64,000 bases of DNA from Roseihalotalea indica. Its GTDB lineage: Bacteria > Bacteroidota > Bacteroidia > Cytophagales > Cyclobacteriaceae. Positions 1 through 8,681 of this stretch are shown piece by piece; positions within the stretch are counted from its first letter, which is position 1; each line of letters opens with the position of its first letter. The translations under genes were made by a program, and so were the position numbers. The notes beneath the pieces were generated by a model. That model was not told where the DNA came from. It worked only from the letters and a program-made list of their open reading frames with translations, and made no database searches. The stretch covers positions 372,001 to 436,000 of the forward strand of contig NZ_JAINFL010000002.1 of NCBI RefSeq assembly GCF_022458895.1, written 5' to 3'.

Positions 1-498
1 GAAGTAGGACCTGATAAAAACTATAGTTCGGTAGACCAGCTTCCCTCAAAAATGTCGGAAGGTGAGGAGAATTCCGGTGTACGCCTGGTGAAAGTGCCTA
101 TTCCCTCCAGTGCCGATGATAACCTGCGTTGGGGCGGTGACCATGTAGTGATCCGACTGGCTGAAGTTTACTATATGCTGGCCGAATGCCAGTGGCGAGC
201 CGGTAACCAGGCAGAAGCCGCCATGCTTATTAACCAGGTACGCCAGCGTAACTTCCCAGAGGGGAATGACCCTAACCCGGCAACCGCTCAAAATCTGGAT
301 GAATATAGAATGCTGGACGAATGGGGAATAGAGTTTATTGGAGAGGGCAGAAGACGGACTGATCTGATCCGGTGGAATAAGTTTACTACCGAATCCTGGT
401 GGGATCATGAACCGTCTCAAGAGCATTTAAGACGTTTCCCCGTTCCATTACAAGCCATTTCCGGAAACAATAATCTGGTTCAGAACCCAGGATACTAA
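1..498 (+). CDS. SusD/RagB family nutrient-binding outer membrane lipoprotein, C-terminal part
   Basis: The reading frame is open from base 1, so the gene starts upstream and only the last 165 residues are visible. They contain the typical end of SusD-family proteins: a TPR-like helix (LAEVYYMLAECQWRAGN), the RxRN-type turn 'VRQRNF', then 'EWGIEFIGEGRRRTDLIRW', and the terminal 'FPVPLQAISGNNNLVQNPGY' motif in which a proline/asparagine-rich tail ends in QNPGY. SusD proteins sit on the outer membrane surface and deliver glycans or other oligomers to a TonB-dependent SusC partner, which would be expected just upstream, outside the window. A strong terminator follows the stop codon, so this is the last gene of its operon. 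The substrate cannot be told from the tail. Confidence 0.9.
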   Translation, partial: EVGPDKNYSSVDQLPSKMSEGEENSGVRLVKVPIPSSADDNLRWGGDHVVIRLAEVYYMLAECQWRAGNQAEAAMLINQVRQRNFPEGNDPNPATAQNLDEYRMLDEWGIEFIGEGRRRTDLIRWNKFTTESWWDHEPSQEHLRRFPVPLQAISGNNNLVQNPGY

Positions 499-519
499 AG
501 CTAATACTTTCTAATCACT

Positions 520-566
520 TCCTCATCAGGGAGCATCCTTTTGCTTTCTGATGAGGATAATTTTTT
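520..566 (+). terminator. Rho-independent terminator of the SusD operon
   Basis: A perfect 10-bp inverted repeat (TCCTCATCAG at 520-529, CTGATGAGGA at 548-557) encloses an 18-nt loop and is followed by six T residues at 561-566. It begins 22 bp after the SusD stop codon. Confidence 0.85.
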
Positions 567-652
567 GCCTTATGCACACAAATTTTTAAAACTAGCACCA
601 TCAAAGTGTTATTTCCTCAAACTCTCTGACGAACAAACGTATAGAGAAACAA

Positions 653-862
653 TCAGGCCATCATTTTACTTTTTCTGCGTCTGACGTATAAAGTAAACAA
701 TACCCCCACCGCTATTCCCGCAATAAATACCAGAAATAGCAAAAATGCACTGGAGCTTTCTATGTGCCAGAATAAAAAGTTAACCGATACCCGGGCCATA
801 TTCTGGAAAATAAAAAGTAACATCAATCCTAAAAGGATTAATACGAAGACCAATTTGTACAT
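653..862 (-). CDS. Small LapA-domain (DUF1049-like) membrane protein
   Basis: A 69-residue protein with two hydrophobic segments (about residues 2-20 and 38-58) joined by a short polar stretch, ending in a basic tail 'YVRRRKSKMMA'. The order TM, 'NMARVSVNFLFWHIESS', TM, basic tail matches the LapA / lipopolysaccharide assembly protein A domain family of inner membrane proteins. An ATG at 862 is preferred to the upstream TTG at 868, because it directly precedes the first membrane helix. The gene stands alone on the minus strand between the SusD terminator and the divergent exporter gene. In E. coli LapA works with LapB in controlling LpxC, but no lapB is visible here, so the function in this organism is open. 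Confidence 0.6.
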   Translation of the reverse strand: MYKLVFVLILLGLMLLFIFQNMARVSVNFLFWHIESSSAFLLFLVFIAGIAVGVLFTLYVRRRKSKMMA

Positions 863-1197
863 AAGCAAAAAAATTAAACTTTCTTCTTAGACGGAAAAAC
901 AAGACTTAAGTCACGAATAAATAGCCATTTTTTAATATCTGACTGGTCTAGCTGATCCGACAATCATTTTTATTACTTACCAAAAAGAACACTTTTTCTA
1001 CTATTCAGTTGAACTTCAGCAGATGACATGCCGTATGCTTTCAGGGGTTGGTATCATTATTGACCTGACTTACTTGGCTTTAGTCGTCTGAATTACTGTA
1101 ATTTGCACTGAAAAATCCTGCTTGCTGAGCAACGGATTATTATTTTACTAAGAAAGGAAGCACCAACACTGCTTCAGGGAGAACTCGCCGGACACAC
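863..1197. other. 335-bp divergent intergenic region
   Basis: Non-coding gap between the LapA-like gene and the RND exporter. A weak promoter-like box TAATTTG lies at 1099-1105 on the plus strand. A small hairpin (GAAGCA at 1157-1162, TGCTTC at 1170-1175) lies in the presumed leader 22 bp before the exporter start codon. No RNA gene or convincing small reading frame was seen. Confidence 0.5.
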
Positions 1198-3681
1198 ATG
1201 TGGATTAAGCTTGCTCATTTTATTTTTCGGTTTCGTCTTGGATTAATGCTGCTACTGGCGGCTATCACACTATTTTTTGCTTCTAAAATCCCAGACCTTC
1301 AACTGAGCTACGATTATATAGAAGCCGTACCTTCCGACGACCCATCCATGATCTATTACCATCAGTTTAAAGAGCAGTTTGGAGAAGACGCCAATCTGAT
1401 GGTGATCGGCGTACAGGATACTACGCTCTATCAGGCTGATAACTTTCGGCGTTTCAAATATTTTAGCGATGAAATTTCCAAGCTGCCCGGAGTCAAATAC
1501 ACGGTTTCCCTGCCTCAGCTTCAAACCCTGCATAAGAATACCGAGACCAAGCAGTTTGAACTACAGCCTCTCTTCCCCTCCATCCCCGAAGAACAGGTTC
1601 AATTGGACAGTTTGCTGGATCTGGCCCGCCAACTGAAATTCTACAGTGGGCAGATTCTCAACGCGGAAAACGGAGCCACATTCATTTTAGTCGCCATTGA
1701 GAACAGCACGCTCAACTCTGACAAGCGTGAGCAGTTAGTGCCGGATATACAGCAATTGGGCGAGAGCTTTTCGGAGGTAACCGGTATTGAACTACACTAC
1801 GCGGGAATTCCCTTCGTCCGCACGGTGATGAATGGAAAAATTCGGGCTGAACTACAGATATTTCTAATCCTGTCGGTAGCCGTTACGGCGCTGATCCTGC
1901 TGTTCTTCTTTCGCTCCTGGGATGCCGTAGTTTTTCCGCTGATCGTCATTGGTGTAATGGTGGTATGGTCGGTAGGGACGTTGGCCTGGTTTGGCTATGA
2001 GATCACCGTGCTATCGGGGCTGTTACCGCCCATCATTGTCATTATCGGTATTCCCAACAGCGTGTACCTAATCAACAAATATCATCAGGAGTACAGTGCC
2101 CACGGTGATAAGATCAAGGCGCTGAGCAGCATCATTCAGAAAATTGGTATGGCTACGCTCATCACCAATGTAACCACGGCCATTGGTTTTCTGGTACTGA
2201 TTTTTACGAATATTAGCATTCTGGAAGAATTCGGGTTGGTAGCCGGAGTGAATATTCTGGCCACCTTTATCGTCAGCATCATTGTCATTCCTTCAGTGTT
2301 TTCCTACCTGCCACCGCCCAGCGACCGCCAGCTAAAGCATTTGCGCTTCTCATTGCTGGATCGGGTACTAACCCAACTGGATTTACTAGTCCACCGGCAT
2401 CGCTACCGGGTGCTTTTTGCCGCAGTGATTGCCGTAGTTATTTTCTCAGTAGGCTTGTTACGGATGCACGCGGTTTCTTATCTGGTAGATGGCGTTCCGG
2501 CCGATAGTCAGTTGAAGCGGGATATGGAGTTTTTTGAGGATAACTTCACCGGCATTATGCCTATGGAGGTAGTGGTGGATACGCACAAAAAGCGGTCGGT
2601 TACCCGTACATCCACGTTGCAGCAGGTAGAGGAACTGGAAAACTTTCTCGCTCAACAAGAAGCTATTGCTCAGCCCATCTCTATGGTCAGCTTCGTAAAA
2701 GCGGCTCGCCAGGCCTTTTATAATAATGATTCATCTTTTTACGCTTTGCCCAACAGTCGAGATAAGGCATTTATTCTGCGGTATCTTAAGAATACGGAAG
2801 ACAATCAAAGCAGTACTACGGGCGAATCGCCTCTCAACTTGTTAAGCGGTTTTGCGGATAGCACCGGGCAGCAACTACGCCTCTCCCTGAAAGTAGCCGA
2901 TATTGGTTCTAACAAAATTAAAGAGCTGGTAGAAGATAAGATTCAGCCGAAGGTAGATGAAATTTTTGGCGATTCGGACACTGAAGTTTTCATTACCGGA
3001 GCCAGCTTGTTGTTCACCAAAGGCAATGAATTTCTGATTGATAACCTGCTGGTGAGCCTGCTCATTGCTTTCGGCATTATTGCCCTGATTATGGCATTAT
3101 TGTTCGGCAGTGTGCGCATGATTTTTATCTCGCTAATCCCGAATATCATTCCGCTGGTTATTACGGCGGGCATTATGGGCTTTGTGGGAATACCACTAAA
3201 GCCCAGCACCGCCATTATCTTCAGCATAGTGTTTGGCATCTCGGTAGATGATTCTATTCACTTTCTGGCCAAGTACCGACAGGAGTTAAAGAGCAACCGC
3301 TTCTTTGTGCCGTTAGCAATCAGCCGAAGTCTGCGGGAAACCGGTTCCAGCATGATCTACACCTCCATCATCCTGTTTTGCGGGTTCATTATCTTCGCTG
3401 GCTCCAGCCTCAGCGGCACGCAGTACCTGGGTATCCTTACCTCGCTCACTTTGATTATTGCCATGTTCACCAACCTCACGGTGTTGCCCGCTTTGCTGAT
3501 GGCCTTTGACAACGGAAAAGGTATTGCCGGAAAAAGTGAGCAGCCCCTGTTCCACCTTATTGAGCATTACGACGAGTTTTACCAGGAAGATGAAGATGAA
3601 GAAATCGACCTGGATCGTCTGGACCTCCCCCCGGGGCACCGCCGGAATGAGCCTATTGCGGATTCTCAGAAAGAAGAATAA
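1198..3681 (+). CDS. RND superfamily (MMPL-type) efflux/lipid exporter
   Basis: An 827-residue polytopic protein with the duplicated layout of the MMPL/RND superfamily: one helix near residues 10-28, a periplasmic loop of about 180 residues, a block of five or six helices (about 215-370), a helix near 400-420, a second large periplasmic loop, and a final helix block (about 615-790). Sterol-sensing-domain-like stretches such as 'IFSIVFGISVDDSIHFLAKY' carry the paired acidic residues used in proton relay. The C-terminus is a cytoplasmic acidic tail (YQEDEDEEIDLDRLD). Family members use the proton gradient to export lipids or hydrophobic compounds. There is no adjacent membrane-fusion protein or TolC-like channel, which fits a stand-alone MMPL-like exporter rather than an AcrB-type tripartite pump. 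The substrate is unknown. Confidence 0.85.
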   Translation: MWIKLAHFIFRFRLGLMLLLAAITLFFASKIPDLQLSYDYIEAVPSDDPSMIYYHQFKEQFGEDANLMVIGVQDTTLYQADNFRRFKYFSDEISKLPGVKYTVSLPQLQTLHKNTETKQFELQPLFPSIPEEQVQLDSLLDLARQLKFYSGQILNAENGATFILVAIENSTLNSDKREQLVPDIQQLGESFSEVTGIELHYAGIPFVRTVMNGKIRAELQIFLILSVAVTALILLFFFRSWDAVVFPLIVIGVMVVWSVGTLAWFGYEITVLSGLLPPIIVIIGIPNSVYLINKYHQEYSAHGDKIKALSSIIQKIGMATLITNVTTAIGFLVLIFTNISILEEFGLVAGVNILATFIVSIIVIPSVFSYLPPPSDRQLKHLRFSLLDRVLTQLDLLVHRHRYRVLFAAVIAVVIFSVGLLRMHAVSYLVDGVPADSQLKRDMEFFEDNFTGIMPMEVVVDTHKKRSVTRTSTLQQVEELENFLAQQEAIAQPISMVSFVKAARQAFYNNDSSFYALPNSRDKAFILRYLKNTEDNQSSTTGESPLNLLSGFADSTGQQLRLSLKVADIGSNKIKELVEDKIQPKVDEIFGDSDTEVFITGASLLFTKGNEFLIDNLLVSLLIAFGIIALIMALLFGSVRMIFISLIPNIIPLVITAGIMGFVGIPLKPSTAIIFSIVFGISVDDSIHFLAKYRQELKSNRFFVPLAISRSLRETGSSMIYTSIILFCGFIIFAGSSLSGTQYLGILTSLTLIIAMFTNLTVLPALLMAFDNGKGIAGKSEQPLFHLIEHYDEFYQEDEDEEIDLDRLDLPPGHRRNEPIADSQKEE

Positions 3682-3825
3682 TTCTTAAGTAGACTATTTA
3701 CTCTATCCTGGTAAACAGTAGCTGGCAAGTGTGAATACAAGGTTGAGTCGGGCGTCGCGCCAATCTAAGGAAAGCGTTATATTAGCCTGAAGATTTTCTG
3801 GTTTTACCAAACAACAACCTTACCT

Positions 3826-5064
3826 ATGAATAAAATGCCCATTAGCCGGAGAGATTTTGTCAAAGCCAGTAGCCTAAGTGCTGTGGGTATTGGCCTTACC
3901 GGAACCTCAGCATTAGCTGCCAACACCCAACGAGTTAAAAATAAAATTCCCCAATGGAAAGGATTTAACCTCCTGGATTTCTTTTCCCCCGATCCCGCCC
4001 ATGCCCGGCCTGCTACCACTGAAGAATACTTTCGCTGGATTTCTGATTGGGGCTTTGACTTTGTGCGAATTCCGATGGCTTATCCTTCTTACCTGGATAT
4101 TGACCGCACCAAAAACATCACTCCCGATGAGGTATATAATATTGACGAACGAGCGGTAGACAACATTGATCGACTGGTAACCATGGCGCATAAACACGGG
4201 CTTCACGTAAGCCTCAATCTGCATCGGGCACCTGGCTATTGTGTGAACGCTGGCTTCTACGAACCTTATAATCTCTGGACCGACCCGGAAGCACTGGAAG
4301 CATTTTGCTATCATTGGGAAATGTGGGCCAAACGCTATAAAAATATTTCTTCCGATAAAATCAGCTTTGATCTGGTAAACGAGCCCAGCATGCGGGCCGA
4401 TATGAATGACCAGCACTCATTGCGAAGTACTGTGCCGGGCGATGTGTATCGGAAAGTAGCCAAAGCCGCTTCCGAAGCCATTCGTAAATATAACCCAGAC
4501 CACCTGGTCATTGCTGATGGAAATGATGTGGGGAAATCAGTCATTCCTGAGATTACCGACCTGAACATTGCACAAAGTTGCCGGGGTTATTATCCGGGGC
4601 TTATCTCTCATTATAAAGCCCCCTGGGCCAACAAAGATCCGGATAGTTTGCCGGAACCAACATGGCCGGCAAAAATCAATGTGCAGCCAGTTTTGGTGAA
4701 CGAACCACAAAAATATAAAGAAGAAGATTTAAGTCCGGAGGTAGGCCCTAACGGTGAGCGCTACCTGGTTCTGGGCCGTCAGAAACTGGAAGAATATTAT
4801 CAGCCGTGGGTTGAACTGGTTAATTCCGGAGTGGGAGTGCATTGTGGGGAGTGCGGCTGCTGGAACAAAACTCCGCATAACGTTTTCCTGGCCTGGTTTG
4901 GCGATGTGCTGGATATTCTTTCTACTCACGGTATCGGCTTCGCTATCTGGGAGTTTGCCGGTTCCTTTGGCGTACTGGACTCCGAGCGGGAAGATGTAGA
5001 TTACGAAGACTGGTACGGCCATAAACTTGACCGAAAGATGCTCGATTTACTTACCCGGCAGTAA
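3826..5064 (+). CDS. Tat-exported glycoside hydrolase family 5 (cellulase-like)
   Basis: A 412-residue protein beginning with a twin-arginine signal (SRRDFVKASSLSAVGIGLTG, with cleavage plausible around residues 28-32). The mature part is a GH5-type TIM barrel: 'WKGFNLLDFF' at the start, 'GFDFVRIPMAYPSY', 'HVSLNLHRAPG', the acid/base glutamate in 'LVNEPSMR' (E about 186), a candidate nucleophile in 'HCGECGCWNK' (E about 342), and 'GFAIWEFAGSFGVLD' near the end. GH5 enzymes hydrolyse beta-linked glucans, mannans or related glycans. Tat export means the enzyme folds before crossing to the periplasm. It is monocistronic and converges on the permease gene. The exact GH5 subfamily and substrate cannot be decided by reading. 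Confidence 0.85.
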   Translation: MNKMPISRRDFVKASSLSAVGIGLTGTSALAANTQRVKNKIPQWKGFNLLDFFSPDPAHARPATTEEYFRWISDWGFDFVRIPMAYPSYLDIDRTKNITPDEVYNIDERAVDNIDRLVTMAHKHGLHVSLNLHRAPGYCVNAGFYEPYNLWTDPEALEAFCYHWEMWAKRYKNISSDKISFDLVNEPSMRADMNDQHSLRSTVPGDVYRKVAKAASEAIRKYNPDHLVIADGNDVGKSVIPEITDLNIAQSCRGYYPGLISHYKAPWANKDPDSLPEPTWPAKINVQPVLVNEPQKYKEEDLSPEVGPNGERYLVLGRQKLEEYYQPWVELVNSGVGVHCGECGCWNKTPHNVFLAWFGDVLDILSTHGIGFAIWEFAGSFGVLDSEREDVDYEDWYGHKLDRKMLDLLTRQ

Positions 5065-5269
5065 AATTTCTATTGCAGAAGTTCTACTTTGTCATTTCAT
5101 AAATTTGGTAAAATCGTTTTTACTGACAGAAAAGCAGGAGCTAGCTTCTTTTAAAGCCAAATCTGATTTTTGCAAAGAAGAGAGTATTCCCAACTTGAAT
5201 AAGCTATAAGGTCACAAATTTCTGCATTGAGTTTAAGGCAACATCCCTATCCCCCATTCTTGGCCAGAT

Positions 5270-7687
5270 TTACTCGCTTCGCAGGGACTTAACCGGATTG
5301 GCCGAGGCGGCTTTGATAGATTGCCAGCTTACGGTTAGCCAGGCAATTAGCAGGGCTGATACCCCCGCCACAATAAAAATGCCCGGACCAATGCTGATGC
5401 GAAAAGCAAAGCCTTTCAACCAGGAATGCATGATAAAATACGCCAGCGGAATGGCAAGCCCGAAGGCAACAATTACCAGCTTGGTAAAATCTTTAGATAA
5501 TAACAGTACTACACTGGTAATAGAAGCGCCCAGCACTTTACGGATGCCAATCTCTTTGGTGCGTTGCTCAGCCATGAATGCGGCCAATCCTAACAGACCA
5601 AGGCATGCTACCAGAATGGCCAGTCCGGTAAATACCGAAAATACCTGCCCCAGCCGCTGCTCGGCCCGGAAAAGAGCATCAAAGTCTTCATCTAAAAAGC
5701 TATACTGGAAAGGCTCTTCAGGCGCGTGCTGATCCCAGATTTGTTCAATGGTGCCGAGTGTGGTAGCTATGCTACCCGAAGCAGTGCGTACGGAAATAGA
5801 GCTTCCCGTTGTAGTAAGTTTTAGCGCCAACGGGCGGATGTTGTTGCGTAGTGTTTCGTAATTGAAATCTTTGAATACGCCAACCACTTTTAAGTTCTGA
5901 TGCTGCCCCTGTTCACCGCCAAAGTATAGAATCTCTTCGTTTAGTGGATTATCAAACCCAAACTCTCGTACGGCTGCTTCGTTTAGCAGTACCGCTGCTG
6001 TATCAGTGGAGAAGTCGCGAGAGAAGTTGCGACCTTCTCGCAGTTCAATCTTCATGGTAGGCAGGTGTTCATAATCAACATTGTAGGTGGAGATCAGAAT
6101 GTCTTGCTCAGTACCCTTTTTCCGGAAGATGGTTGTGTTGTTCACGCCCGGAGGTACATTGTTCGAGATGGAAGCGCTCACGATAGAAGATTGACTGGTC
6201 AAATCCTGCCGCAAAGCCTCCTGCTCTCCTTCCGACAATCGCCATACCCCATTAACAACTACCACATTCTCTTTTTCAAATCCCAGATTTTTGGTGCGGG
6301 TATATTCCAGTTGCTCATACACCAGCAGGGTACAGATAATTAGGGTAATGGAAACAAAAAACTGGAACACAACCAGCCCGTTGCGGATACCGCTGCTTTT
6401 CATTCCGGCTTTCAGCTTTCCCTTCAGTACCTCTACCGGCCGGAAGGATGAGAGGTAAAAAGCGGGATAACTACCGGCCAGCATCCCTACGGCTAGCATC
6501 AACCCCAGTAAGCTAAGCAGAAACCAGGGTTGAAAGAATAAATTAGGTGAGATTTCTTTTCCGGCTAGATTATTAAAAGGCGGTAGTAGCAACCAGGCCG
6601 CCACCAGTGCCAGCATCGTAGCGATCAGGCTAAGCAGCACCGACTCGCTTAAGAACTGCCGTATCAGATGAAAACGCATGGAGCCTAACGTTTTACGGAC
6701 CCCTACTTCCTTGGCCCGGTTGGCCGAACGGGCCGTAGCCAGATTCATAAAATTGATACAGGCCAGCAGAATAATGAAGAAACCAATAGCCATGAAAATG
6801 TAGACGTAGGTAACATCACCGTTGGGCTCCATTTCATCTTTCAGGTTGGAGTGAAGATGAATGTCTAATAATGGTTGCAGAAAGTAGCCATACTTATTGC
6901 CCTGCTGAAGAAAGTCTTGCAGCGAAACCCCCATATATTGCTGAATCTCCGGCCCCACGTACTTCTCAACTAACCCTGCCAGTTTAGTATCTACCGCTTC
7001 GGCTGAGGCCCCCTTATGCAATAGCAGGTATGTAAAAAAGCTGTTGTTGAACCAGCTCTGGCTACGGCTATACTCCATGGTGCTCATGGCCCGCAGCATA
7101 TTAAAATGCATATGAGAGTTATCCGGAAGCGGGGCCAGCACTCCCGTAACGACATGCGGCGCTTTCTCCGTGCCCATAAGCAGCGTTTTACCCAAGGGAT
7201 CTTCATCACCAAAGTATTTACGTGCTACATCTGCGGGAATAACTACACTGTTAGGTTCAATAAGTGCGGTGGCTGGATCGCCCGCAATTATCGGAAAGCT
7301 AAACACCTCCAGGAAGGTAGAATCCACCAGATACACTTTTTCTTCGGAGATCACCGTTTCCCCGTAGCGAATTACTTGACTCTCCCAACCCGTATAAACT
7401 CGGGTGGCGTTCTCTACTTCCGGGAACTCCTCTACGGCAGTGAAGGCAAGTGGTGGGGTGGTGGTGGTGGTAAAAATCTCCTGTTCGGCAATCTTACCGT
7501 TCAGGCCCACGCGGTAAATGCGGTCGGCTTTTTCATGTATAGTGTCGTAGCTCAGCTCGTGGTAAACATACAGCAGAATAAGCAGACAACTGGCAACGCC
7601 AATACTTAATCCTAGAATATTAAGAAAAGTGTATAACTTTTGGTGTACCAGATTACGGAGGGTGATTTTCAAATAGTTTTTGATCAT
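5270..7687 (-). CDS. MacB/FtsX-type ABC transporter permease
   Basis: An 805-residue protein with the Bacteroidetes-type duplicated FtsX/MacB permease layout: an N-terminal helix (about 20-42), a MacB periplasmic core domain, a helix block near residues 285-430 containing 'RSANRAKEVGVRKTLGSMR', a second periplasmic domain, and a final helix block with 'EQRTKEIGIRKVLGASITSVV'. The two KE(V/I)GxRK(T/V)LG motifs are the cytoplasmic coupling loops typical of FtsX domains. No ATPase gene lies next to it, so the nucleotide-binding partner must be encoded elsewhere. In this phylum such orphan permeases are often linked to envelope or peptide stress, but the substrate is unknown. Its 5' leader contains a long-range inverted repeat (see 7688-7806). 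Confidence 0.85.
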   Translation of the reverse strand: MIKNYLKITLRNLVHQKLYTFLNILGLSIGVASCLLILLYVYHELSYDTIHEKADRIYRVGLNGKIAEQEIFTTTTTPPLAFTAVEEFPEVENATRVYTGWESQVIRYGETVISEEKVYLVDSTFLEVFSFPIIAGDPATALIEPNSVVIPADVARKYFGDEDPLGKTLLMGTEKAPHVVTGVLAPLPDNSHMHFNMLRAMSTMEYSRSQSWFNNSFFTYLLLHKGASAEAVDTKLAGLVEKYVGPEIQQYMGVSLQDFLQQGNKYGYFLQPLLDIHLHSNLKDEMEPNGDVTYVYIFMAIGFFIILLACINFMNLATARSANRAKEVGVRKTLGSMRFHLIRQFLSESVLLSLIATMLALVAAWLLLPPFNNLAGKEISPNLFFQPWFLLSLLGLMLAVGMLAGSYPAFYLSSFRPVEVLKGKLKAGMKSSGIRNGLVVFQFFVSITLIICTLLVYEQLEYTRTKNLGFEKENVVVVNGVWRLSEGEQEALRQDLTSQSSIVSASISNNVPPGVNNTTIFRKKGTEQDILISTYNVDYEHLPTMKIELREGRNFSRDFSTDTAAVLLNEAAVREFGFDNPLNEEILYFGGEQGQHQNLKVVGVFKDFNYETLRNNIRPLALKLTTTGSSISVRTASGSIATTLGTIEQIWDQHAPEEPFQYSFLDEDFDALFRAEQRLGQVFSVFTGLAILVACLGLLGLAAFMAEQRTKEIGIRKVLGASITSVVLLLSKDFTKLVIVAFGLAIPLAYFIMHSWLKGFAFRISIGPGIFIVAGVSALLIAWLTVSWQSIKAASANPVKSLRSE

Positions 7688-7806
7688 GGGTAGCCAGGGT
7701 TAACAGAGAGTGCAAGTAGGCGTTAGTCAGCAGAATATTGTCTGCTACTCTGAGCACGCTATCGATAGGATGCATCCGGTGGAAAAAGGTTGCATTAAGG
7801 CTACCC
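7688..7806 (-). promoter_or_regulatory. Structured 5' leader of the permease gene
   Basis: An 8-bp perfect inverted repeat (GGGTAGCC at 7688-7695 and GGCTACCC at 7799-7806) flanks the leader, with one arm directly abutting the start codon at 7687. Inside lies a second hairpin (AGCAGA at 7729-7734, TCTGCT at 7741-7746). If transcribed, the long stem would fold the start codon region. Only the repeats are seen; a regulatory role is inferred. Confidence 0.35.
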
Positions 7807-7898
7807 TAAATATCAAAAAAGGCCCTTGGTGAAGAAAAAAAATGGTTTTATTTCCTAAGGGAAGATGTAAATAAAATTATGAAGCGGAGTTTCCTGCT

Positions 7899-8381
7899 CT
7901 AAGAAATTTCATTCTCCAGAGCCAGAAAATGCGTTAATTGTTTCTGGCTGTTTTCAATAGGAAATATATGAAGCTGGCAAAGGTACATTTCTCCATTCTG
8001 CCGATAGTTCTCAATAGTATCTTTGAATTCTACATGCTGCCGCAGTTTCTCGGTAATTCTGCGTCTGGCTTTAAGGGGAGCATCTTGCCCCTGCAAGAAG
8101 CGAGGGTTTTCACCGATTACACGGTCTACAGAGTAACCGGTCATTTTTTGAAAACCTTTATTGACCCAACGGATAATCTGATGCTTATCTGTTAGCACCA
8201 GAGCTTCGTAAGGATTTCTAAGTACTGAATCTAGCTCAATCTTCCATCCAAATCTCCGCTGAAAATCCTGTAGGGTGCTAACATCCATCTGTATTGTAGA
8301 GGTATTGGTACTATCAAATCGGTTCATTGCGCAGATATCCCAGCAAAATAGCGGCACAGTCTTGTTCTTAATCCTTTCCAT
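7899..8381 (-). CDS. Single PAS-domain protein, LOV-like but lacking the photoactive cysteine
   Basis: A 160-residue soluble protein that is nearly all one PAS domain (about residues 50-158). It reads like a LOV (light, oxygen, voltage) domain: 'VNKGFQKMTGYSVDRVIG', then 'GENPRFLQGQDAP' in place of the LOV signature GxNCRFLQ, then 'NYRQNGEMYLCQLHIFPI' and 'THFLALENEIS'. The flavin-adduct cysteine is proline, and the positions that normally carry an Asn (F/W-x-N) and a Gln (GVQ) contacting flavin are Cys and Glu. It therefore probably does not do LOV photochemistry. There is no output domain and no partner gene next to it. It is preceded and followed by gaps of about 300 and 211 bp and is likely a single-gene unit. 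Confidence 0.75.
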   Translation of the reverse strand: MERIKNKTVPLFCWDICAMNRFDSTNTSTIQMDVSTLQDFQRRFGWKIELDSVLRNPYEALVLTDKHQIIRWVNKGFQKMTGYSVDRVIGENPRFLQGQDAPLKARRRITEKLRQHVEFKDTIENYRQNGEMYLCQLHIFPIENSQKQLTHFLALENEIS

Positions 8382-8681
8382 AAGTTAAAAAAATATTAAT
8401 GCATTACTTTCAAGCACTTATTTTTACAACATCGCGTGGCTTGAGCAAAAAATGGTATTAATCCTATACTATAATAATCATTTTGCCCGCCATAAGTTTT
8501 CATTCTAATGGATGTGGCAACTATATAAAGTCTTCTTTTTTTAAAATAAAGAGAGTCTATCTACGGTAATCAGTTTCAAAGGAAGGCTATAGCGAGGGAT
8601 ATAAGGTCTAGCACAAAAAAAGACTACAAAAACCATAGCTCCTGTAGTCTTTTTATAGATGTTAGTTAGTGCAAAGTAACA
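8382..8681. other. 300-bp intergenic region
   Basis: A/T-rich gap upstream of the PAS gene and downstream of the oxidoreductase gene, both on the minus strand. It contains the oxidoreductase terminator (8615-8654) and presumably the promoter of the PAS gene, for which no convincing box was seen. No small gene was recognised. Confidence 0.5.
8615..8654 (-). terminator. Bidirectional rho-independent terminator
   Basis: A perfect 12-bp inverted repeat (AAAAAGACTACA at 8617-8628 and TGTAGTCTTTTT at 8643-8654) with a 14-nt loop. Read on the minus strand it ends in a run of T and sits 27 bp downstream of the oxidoreductase stop codon. The A/T ends make it work in both directions. Confidence 0.85.

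Noticed and set aside
5027..5209. A 60-codon frame after the GH5 gene
   Set aside because: It starts within the GH5 coding end and has no features; likely chance.
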